Below, one piece after another: positions 1 to 4,938 of a stretch of 12,086 nt of DNA. The notes beneath the pieces are model-generated. The model was not told where the DNA came from, searched no databases, and saw only the letters and a list, made by a program, of their open reading frames with translations. Position 1 is the first letter of the stretch; every line of letters begins with the position of its first letter. Source of the DNA: an uncultured cyanobacterium (GTDB taxonomy: Bacteria > Cyanobacteriota > Cyanobacteriia > PCC-6307 > Cyanobiaceae); NCBI GenBank assembly GCA_903831165.1, contig CAIKWV010000403.1:1-12086 (forward strand). Direction: 5' to 3'. The position numbers and the translations under genes were made by a program.

Positions 1-264
1 GCCAGCCGTGTCCTGGTGTTGGTCAATGACCTGATCCGCAGTCCCCTGGGCTACGGATTGGCCTGGGCGGGTTGTCGGTTGCTGAGTCGCTCTCCGATCG
101 TCCATTTCGATGGTCCGGTCTCGGTGCAGGGCGCCTTCCAGTTGGCGGAGGTGCGGGCCCTGGCGACCCGGGCGGGCCTGGAGGGGGCTGCGCTGCGGCG
201 CAGCTGGCCGGAGCGCTACCTGCTGTGCTGGCGCCGTCCGGGTTGTTCGCCCCAGGCAGGATGA
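1..264 (+). CDS. SAM-dependent methyltransferase, C-terminal part (5' end outside window)
   Basis: Reading frame 1 is open from the first base to the TGA at 262-264, giving the last 87 residues of a protein whose start lies outside the window. The visible piece contains VNDLIRSPLGYGLAW, then HFDGPVSVQGAF, then SWPERYLLCW. This matches the C-terminal portion of the class I (Rossmann-fold) methyltransferases that sit beside type III polyketide synthases in many bacteria; the SAM-binding motif I would be upstream and cannot be seen. The stop overlaps the start of the oxidoreductase gene in an ATGA arrangement, which indicates translational coupling in one operon. Inferred role: O- or C-methylation of the polyketide product made by the synthase two genes downstream. 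Family assignment rests on pattern similarity and gene order, so the substrate is unknown. Confidence 0.75.
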   Translation, partial: ASRVLVLVNDLIRSPLGYGLAWAGCRLLSRSPIVHFDGPVSVQGAFQLAEVRALATRAGLEGAALRRSWPERYLLCWRRPGCSPQAG

Positions 265-1415
265 GCACACCCGAGTGGGATGTGATCGTGATCGGGGCCG
301 GACCCGCCGGTGCCCTGGCCGCCCACCAGTTGGCGGGCTGCCAGCTGCGGGTGCTGCTGGTCGAAAAGCGGCTCTTTCCTCGCTGGAAGATCTGCGGCAG
401 CTGCCTCAATGGCGTAGCCCTCAGGGCCCTGGAGCAGGCGGGACTGGGTCATCTACTCGCGGAACTGGGCGCCGATCCACTCGGGCGGATCCGCCTCGGC
501 CTGCAAGGGCAGCAGCTGGAACTCGCCCTGCCGGCGGGCCGGTCCCTCTCCCGGAGCCGCCTCGATCTGGCCCTGTGCGAGGCCGCCGTCGCTGCCGGCG
601 CCGTGTTGCGGACGCCGTGGGAGGCCACCGTGGCGGGACCCTCGCCGGGGGGGCGGCAGGTGCTGCTGCGCTGCGGCGACCAGCGCCAGATCACCAGCGC
701 CCGGGTCGTGTTGGTGGCCTCGGGCCTGGGCAGCGCTGGTCTGGGCCCGGAGCTGCCGATTGAAACGCGGATCAACCCCGGGGCCAGGGTCGGCGCCGGT
801 TGCGAGCTGGAGGCCGGGGTGGGCGGATATGGCAACGGCACGATCCACATGGCCGTCGGCCGGCATGGCTACGTGGGCCTGGTGCGCAATGAAGCGGGCG
901 CCCTCAACCTGGCGGCGGCCTTCGATCGGCCCCAGCTGATCGCCGCCGGGGGGCCCGCCGCCAGCGCCGCTGCCGTGCTCGCCGAGGCCGGCTTTGATCC
1001 CCTGCCGCAAGCCGCCGCCGCCACTTGGCGTGCCACGCCAGCCCTCACCCGTCGCTGCAAGCCCCTGGCGGCCGAACGGGTGCTGCTGCTGGGGGATGCC
1101 GCCGGCTACGTCGAGCCGTTCACAGGCGAGGGCATGGGTTGGGCCCTGGTGGGGGCTCTGGCGGTCGTACCGCTGGTGCTGCAGGGTCAAAAGGATTGGA
1201 ACAGGAGCCTTGAGCGGCAATGGAGCCGCCGCCATGCCCGACTGATCGGCTCGCGGCAGCGCTTTTGCCATGGCCTGGCCTTCGCCCTGCGGCGCCCCGG
1301 TCTGAGCCGAGCCCTGGTGTCTGCAGCCGGGCGCTGGCCGGCCCTGACGGCGCCCCTGCTCCAGCATCTCGATGGTGTCACCCTGCAACGGATCAGCCCA
1401 GCGCCATGTCCCTGA
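261..1415 (+). CDS. FAD-dependent oxidoreductase, geranylgeranyl-reductase-like, of a type III PKS cassette
   Basis: A 384-residue flavoprotein. The N-terminus carries the dinucleotide-binding fold: DVIVIGAGPAGALAA with GxGxxG at residues 12-17 and an acidic Glu35 at the end of the second strand (VLLVEKR) for the FAD ribose. KICGSCLNG follows at about 43-51, typical of the geranylgeranyl reductase/halogenase-like FAD family. The second FAD motif, LLLGDAAGYVEPFTGEGMGW, has Gly278-Asp279. ATG at 261 is chosen because it starts directly before the FAD fold and overlaps the upstream stop (ATGA); an upstream extension of the same frame would lie inside the methyltransferase gene. The 3' end overlaps the synthase start by 10 bases. 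In Streptomyces griseus srsABC, a flavoprotein and a methyltransferase modify the alkylresorcinol made by the type III PKS; a similar ring or chain oxidation or reduction is inferred here. It is probably not the chlorophyll-pathway ChlP, given this context. Confidence 0.88.
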   Translation: MSTPEWDVIVIGAGPAGALAAHQLAGCQLRVLLVEKRLFPRWKICGSCLNGVALRALEQAGLGHLLAELGADPLGRIRLGLQGQQLELALPAGRSLSRSRLDLALCEAAVAAGAVLRTPWEATVAGPSPGGRQVLLRCGDQRQITSARVVLVASGLGSAGLGPELPIETRINPGARVGAGCELEAGVGGYGNGTIHMAVGRHGYVGLVRNEAGALNLAAAFDRPQLIAAGGPAASAAAVLAEAGFDPLPQAAAATWRATPALTRRCKPLAAERVLLLGDAAGYVEPFTGEGMGWALVGALAVVPLVLQGQKDWNRSLERQWSRRHARLIGSRQRFCHGLAFALRRPGLSRALVSAAGRWPALTAPLLQHLDGVTLQRISPAPCP

Positions 1416-2506
1416 CGATTCACGGCCTGGGCACCGCCCTGCCCCCCCATCGCCTGGCCCAGGGCGATGCCGCCACGATCGCGGCCCGGGTGGCCCTGCC
1501 GCAACAGGATCCTTCCCCGTCGCGGCGCCGGCTGCTCGAGACGCTCCATCGCCGCACCGGGGTCGCCATGCGCCACGTCGTGCTGGAGGACCTGAGCGGC
1601 GCAAACTCCAGCCCCGAACAGAGTTTCTTCGGCACCAACAGCCCCGGCACCGGCGAGCGGATGCGTCGCTACAACCAGGAGGCGCCGCCCCTCGCCCTGC
1701 GGGCCGTGCGGGCGGCCCTGGAGCAGGCGCAGGTTCCCCTCGAACGCATCACCCACCTGGTCACGGTCTCCTGCACCGGCTTCCGCGCGCCCGGCGTCGA
1801 TCTGGCCCTGATGGCCGCCCTGCCGCTGTCCGCGGGCGTGGCCCGCACCCATGTGGGGTTCATGGGGTGTCACGCCGCCCTCAATGGTCTGCGGGTGGCG
1901 GCTGGCTTCACGGGTGCCGATGCCAGGGCCTGCGTGTTGCTCTGTGCCGTTGAGCTCTGCAGCCTTCACCTGCAGTACGGCTGGGATGGGGAGAGGATCG
2001 TGGCTAATGCCCTGTTCGCCGACGGCGCCGCCGCCCTGGTGGCCTCCGGGGCGGGGCCGGCTGCCGCGGGTGCCGCGCCGGGGTTGGGGCGACTGATCGC
2101 CAGCGGCTCCCTTGTGGTGCCCGACAGCAGCGACGCCATGTCCTGGGCGATTGAGGATCACGGCTTCGTCATGGGCCTCTCCCCCCGGGTCCCCGACCTG
2201 ATCGCCCAGCATCTGCGGCCCTGGCTGGAAGGGTGGTTGGCAGCGCATCAATTGACGCTCGAAGCCATCGGCTGCTGGGCCGTGCATCCCGGTGGCCCCC
2301 GCATCCTCTCGGCGGTGACCGAGACCCTGGGACTCGATCCCGCTCTGATCGAGCCTTCGCGATCGGTGCTGAGGGATTGCGGCAACATGTCCTCGCCGAC
2401 CCTGCTGTTCATCCTCGAGCGACTGCGGCGCAGCAACGCACCAGGCCCCTGTCTGGCCATGGCCTTCGGTCCGGGCTTGTGCGTCGAGGTGGCCCTGCTG
2501 GCGTGA
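1406..2506 (+). CDS. Type III polyketide synthase (chalcone/stilbene synthase family)
   Basis: A 366-residue protein, a normal length for the family. It has the active-site block TVSCTGFRAPGVDLAL with nucleophilic Cys123, the second conserved block GFMGCHAALNGL (Cys155-His156), the histidine motif CWAVHPGGPRIL (His294) and the asparagine motif RDCGNMSSPTLLF (Asn327). The Cys-His-Asn triad is therefore complete, and the C-terminus ends with the family signature AFGPGLCVEVALL. Such homodimeric enzymes extend an acyl-CoA or acyl-ACP starter with malonyl-CoA and cyclise the chain to resorcinols, pyrones or phloroglucinols. ATG at 1406 is chosen over in-frame upstream codons because the protein then begins with the typical MSLTIHGLGTALPP. 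It overlaps the oxidoreductase gene by 10 bases, so the three genes are probably one transcript. Alkylresorcinols (hierridins) are known from Cyanobium, making a related lipid a reasonable but unproven product. Confidence 0.95.
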   Translation: MSLTIHGLGTALPPHRLAQGDAATIAARVALPQQDPSPSRRRLLETLHRRTGVAMRHVVLEDLSGANSSPEQSFFGTNSPGTGERMRRYNQEAPPLALRAVRAALEQAQVPLERITHLVTVSCTGFRAPGVDLALMAALPLSAGVARTHVGFMGCHAALNGLRVAAGFTGADARACVLLCAVELCSLHLQYGWDGERIVANALFADGAAALVASGAGPAAAGAAPGLGRLIASGSLVVPDSSDAMSWAIEDHGFVMGLSPRVPDLIAQHLRPWLEGWLAAHQLTLEAIGCWAVHPGGPRILSAVTETLGLDPALIEPSRSVLRDCGNMSSPTLLFILERLRRSNAPGPCLAMAFGPGLCVEVALLA

Positions 2507-2870
2507 GCAGCGGCTGCGCGGTCGCCGCGATGGTCCTTGCAGCCTCCTGGTGCTGATGCTGCGCCGATCGGTGCCTGCCTGACCCGAATCGTTGACTGCG
2601 GGGATCGACAGCTTTGGGCCCCAGTTTCAGCCCGTGCAACGGCAGCCATGCGAGGGACTGGTGATGCGACATCGTCCAAGGCCTGCACCCCGGTGCATCA
2701 TCCAGGCAGGCGGGAGGCCGATGACATTCGGCCCACATTCATTTGGCCTTCCATCACCTCAGCAATGGCGGCCCATCCATGCCCATGGCCTTGCCGGCCG
2801 AGGCGCCACTGCAAAATCAGGACTCGGGAGATTGGCGGTTGTGGATGGATCGCTGCAGAGACTGAGTTGA
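2507..2870. other. Intergenic region between converging PKS operon and small secreted protein gene
   Basis: No convincing gene in either strand over 364 bases. The small open frames here have no recognisable domain and no good ribosome site. Immediately after the PKS stop there is a weak G+C stem (GCGGC at 2510-2514 with GCCGC at 2524-2528) without a T run. A cleaner hairpin, GGCCGA (2716-2721) paired with TCGGCC (2728-2733) around a 6-base loop, is followed on the + strand by a moderately T-rich stretch; it could help end transcription of the PKS operon, but it is about 210 bases past the stop and not a classical intrinsic terminator. Confidence 0.5.
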
Positions 2871-3176
2871 TCACTCCACAGTCAAGCTGCAATGGTTCTT
2901 CTTCAAGGCCTCTGCCTGGAGCTGCTGCACCAAGGCTTCCCGTTGATGACGTTTCTCCAGCTCCCTCAGCACAGGTCCGTTCATGGTGGAGTAACTGGCG
3001 GTGGGGTGGTTCCGCAGGGCCTGATCTTCCACTTGCTGTCGTTGCTCAAGACTGGCCAGGGACTGATTGGCGCGGAGCTGCACGGCGCTTCCACAGGCGG
3101 GTGGTGCACTGGCCAGAGCGGCCCCCGGCAGCAGCCAGAGCAGCGAGCCCAGCCAGGCGGCGAGCTGACGTTGCAT
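2871..3176 (-). CDS. Small predicted secreted protein of unknown function
   Basis: A 101-residue protein with a clear Sec-type signal peptide: a basic start (MQRQ), a hydrophobic core at about 6-22 (LAAWLGSLLWLLPGAAL) and an AxA cleavage site ASA at 22-24. The mature part of about 77 residues is polar and Gln/Glu/Arg-rich, with probable helices (SLASLEQRQQVEDQALR and VLRELEKRHQREALVQQLQ) that could form a coiled coil. It has two cysteines, Cys28 and Cys96, that could pair in the periplasm. The same frame is open further upstream to 3422, but start 3176 is preferred because it places the signal peptide at the N-terminus; the ribosome site there is weak (AGG directly before ATG). I do not recognise the family. 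A 12-bp inverted repeat ends 23 bases upstream of this start. The gene converges with the PKS operon. Confidence 0.55.
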   Translation of the reverse strand: MQRQLAAWLGSLLWLLPGAALASAPPACGSAVQLRANQSLASLEQRQQVEDQALRNHPTASYSTMNGPVLRELEKRHQREALVQQLQAEALKKNHCSLTVE

Positions 3177-3199
3177 CCTGTTCAGCTTCAGCAAGTCCA

Positions 3200-3263
3200 A
3201 CGACTCTGCAGCATCACGGCGGCAAGCGATGGAATCGGACGCCATGGGGGACTGCAGAGTCGT
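3200..3263. repeat. 12-bp perfect inverted repeat upstream of the small secreted protein gene
   Basis: ACGACTCTGCAG at 3200-3211 is the exact reverse complement of CTGCAGAGTCGT at 3252-3263, with a 40-base spacer. The spacer holds a smaller nested stem, ATGG (3229-3232) with CCAT (3242-3245). Transcribed leftwards it would sit in the leader of the gene starting at 3176. There is no T run after either arm, so it is not an intrinsic terminator. It may be an RNA leader structure, a pair of binding sites for a DNA-binding protein, or chance; the function is not known. Confidence 0.6.
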
Positions 3264-3485
3264 GCATTCGCCCACCGCAACCTGTACGGGTGTCAGGGGT
3301 GACAGCGGCGCAACGTCCAGGATCAGGTTCCCCTGCCCCCAGGCCATGATCACCAACAGCAATTCTGAGCTGAACACCTCGCGGCCCGGGCGGCCGGCCG
3401 CATTCCGCGTCGTGTGAATCAAGGCGAGCTGATCTTCGCAGCGGCTGACATCGCTGACAGGCTCGCTGGTGTTGTGTCTGGGTAG

Positions 3486-3809
3486 GTGCAGCTCCGTAGG
3501 GGCGGAGATCGCGTCAAGTTGATCGGTTCAGGACGGTGCTCGGCATCGGCGCACGGGTGGATCCCCAGTGCCGCCGGTGCACTGCTGCCGCTCCAATGCT
3601 GCCGGTGCAATGCCGCCGTGGTACTTGGCGATCGTGAAGTGCTGGAGATGAACCGCGAGACGGTGCGGTTTGCGATGCAGGACCTGCCGATGTTCGGCCT
3701 GGAGATGCTGCATGACCTGGAGCAACGTCTGCAGAAACTCAAGCAGGGTATGGCCGAAAATCATGAGGGTCATGGCACGGCAAATGCTGACTCCTTAACC
3801 CATCAATAA
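3486..3809 (+). CDS. Doubtful small hypothetical ORF
   Basis: An open frame of 107 codons. The first half is low-complexity and includes the translated 24-bp direct repeat (AGALLPLQCCRCNAAVV), which does not look like a folded protein. The second half, starting at an internal ATG at 3651 (MNRETVRFAMQDLPMFGLEM), gives a 52-residue peptide with a plausible amphipathic helix, LHDLEQRLQKLKQGM. No domain is recognised. Open frames also exist on the opposite strand (3528-3773), so openness alone is weak evidence. Its end overlaps the candidate Pho box in front of sphX, which argues mildly against it. If a gene exists here, the shorter version is the more likely one. Confidence 0.18.
   Translation: MQLRRGGDRVKLIGSGRCSASAHGWIPSAAGALLPLQCCRCNAAVVLGDREVLEMNRETVRFAMQDLPMFGLEMLHDLEQRLQKLKQGMAENHEGHGTANADSLTHQ
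3567..3618. repeat. Imperfect 24-bp tandem direct repeat, two copies
   Basis: Copy one is at 3567-3590 and copy two at 3595-3618, separated by CTCC, so the period is 28 bases. They match at 20 of 24 positions around the shared core GCCGGTGCA. It may be a local duplication; no function is evident. Confidence 0.5.
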
Positions 3810-3838
3810 TCAAGGCTGGCTTGACTGGTGCTTAGCTC
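3794..3838 (+). promoter_or_regulatory. Candidate Pho box (SphR/PhoB binding octamers) upstream of sphX
   Basis: Cyanobacterial Pho boxes are tandem octamers of the form PyTTAAPyPy(T/A) spaced by three bases. Here CTTAACCC lies at 3794-3801, and CTTGACTG at 3820-3827 is followed after exactly three bases by CTTAGCTC at 3831-3838. The last pair has the correct 11-base period, and the first octamer is the closest to consensus but 26 bases away, so phasing is imperfect. The block ends 24 bases before the sphX start and would place the sphX-phoX pair under phosphate-starvation control, as expected for these genes. No clear -10 element was identified. Confidence 0.45.
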
Positions 3839-3862
3839 CGCGCAAGGCCCGCAACCTTTTCC

Positions 3863-4930
3863 ATGGCTTCCTGCAGCTCCCCTTGGTTCGCAGCCCTCTC
3901 GATTCGGCTGGCGGCAGTGATGGTCACGATCCTGTCAGCCCCAGCCGTTGTCCATGCTGTCCCGCCGGCCAAGGAGGCCGGCGCCAAGGAGGCCCGTATC
4001 CGGATCGGTGGTTCCAGCACAGTCTTCCCCCTGATGTCCGCAGCGGTCAAGGCTTTCCAGGCTGCAGGGAATCGGGCGGAGATTGATCTTCAAGAATCAG
4101 GGACATCAGACGGATTCAGGCGCTTCTGTGCAGGGCAACTTGACATTGCCAATGCATCCCGCCCGATCAACAGCAAGGAGCTGAAGGCCTGCGCCAGCAA
4201 TCGGATCAGCTTCATTGAGCTGCCGATGGCTTTTGATGCTGTGACACTCGTTGTTCATCCCTCCAATACCTGGGCCAGACAGATCAGCACCAACGAACTG
4301 GCCCGGCTCTGGGGACGCCAGGCCCAGGGCAAGATTGATCGCTGGAATGAAGTGAACCGCGACTGGCCCGACCAACCGATCAAACTTTGCGGACCTGGTA
4401 AGGATTCAGGGACCTACGACTATTTTAACAAGGCCATTAACGGTAGCGCTGACAACTCGCGCCAAGATTACGTCTCCAGTGAAGACGACAACGTCATTGT
4501 CAAGTGCGTGGCCCAGAACCCTGGAGCTCTGGGATATTTCGGATTCAGCTACTACAAAGCCAATCAGCAGAAACTCCGCGCCCTTGCTGTTTCAACGTCC
4601 TCGGGCGCTGTCAGTCCATCGGTAGCCAGCGTGCAGGCGGGTCGCTATCAGCCGCTGTCCAGGCCGCTGTTCATCTATATCAATGACAAGGCCCTCTCAA
4701 CCAGGCCTGAAGTGCAGAAGTTCAGCACCTTCACTGTGCTGAACGGCCTCGGCCTTGTCCAAAAAGCTGGCGACATTCCTTTGCCGGCCAGCACCTACAG
4801 GCTGGTTGAGTCAAAGTTGTACAAGCGAATCACAGGCAGCTCATTCTCGGGCGACCTGCCGGTGGGCCTCAGTATCGGCGAGGCGCTGCGACGCAGTTTT
4901 GATGTTGACAGGTTGCCTCAGTTCCGCTGA
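3863..4930 (+). CDS. sphX: Phosphate-binding periplasmic protein, PstS/SphX family
   Basis: A 355-residue ABC-transporter substrate-binding protein. A Sec signal peptide covers residues 1-32 (core LSIRLAAVMVTILSAP, cleavage after VVHA); no lipobox cysteine is present, so the protein should be soluble in the periplasm. Phosphate-binding landmarks follow in order: GSSTVFPL at 50-57, ESGTSDGFRRFCAG at 78-91, DIANASRPI at 94-102 and GPGKDSGTYDYF at 177-188, then GALGYFGFSYY at 221-231. The residue pattern DSGTYDYF and the FCAG segment suit the cyanobacterial SphX branch rather than classical PstS. ATG 3863 is preferred because it gives the full signal peptide. No pstCAB genes are near, so it must feed a permease encoded elsewhere. 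It lies 8 bases before phoX and behind candidate Pho boxes. Its G+C content (32 of 60 bases at 4441-4500) is lower than that of phoX. Confidence 0.9.
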   Translation: MASCSSPWFAALSIRLAAVMVTILSAPAVVHAVPPAKEAGAKEARIRIGGSSTVFPLMSAAVKAFQAAGNRAEIDLQESGTSDGFRRFCAGQLDIANASRPINSKELKACASNRISFIELPMAFDAVTLVVHPSNTWARQISTNELARLWGRQAQGKIDRWNEVNRDWPDQPIKLCGPGKDSGTYDYFNKAINGSADNSRQDYVSSEDDNVIVKCVAQNPGALGYFGFSYYKANQQKLRALAVSTSSGAVSPSVASVQAGRYQPLSRPLFIYINDKALSTRPEVQKFSTFTVLNGLGLVQKAGDIPLPASTYRLVESKLYKRITGSSFSGDLPVGLSIGEALRRSFDVDRLPQFR

Positions 4931-4938
4931 ACGTCGTC

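Larger units (their letters stand above)
3177..3862. other. Long gene-poor region upstream of sphX
   Basis: About 690 bases with no well-supported gene. It contains the 12-bp inverted repeat (3200-3263), a short stem TGTCA-GGGG-TGACA (3291-3304), two adjacent GCTGACA heptamers at 3444-3450 and 3453-3459, an imperfect 24-bp direct repeat (3567-3618), a doubtful small ORF (3486-3809) and Pho-box-like octamers (3794-3838). A tiny frame beginning with GTG at 3414 would give a 23-residue peptide containing GELIFAAADIADRLAGVV, which looks coding-like but stops at 3485; it may be a remnant. The region could be decayed coding sequence or could hold an unrecognised small RNA. Confidence 0.5.

Noticed and set aside
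453..1604. Long open frame on the - strand across the oxidoreductase and PKS genes
   Set aside because: It is the antisense shadow of two well-supported genes in very G+C-rich DNA; the translation is Gly/Arg/Pro/Gln-rich with no domain.
1187..2287. Open frame of 366 codons on the - strand opposite the PKS
   Set aside because: Low-complexity Gly/Gln/His/Arg composition, antisense to an intact type III PKS.
3177..3422. N-terminal extension of the small secreted protein up to 3422
   Set aside because: It would bury the signal peptide in the middle of the protein and would translate through the 12-bp inverted repeat.
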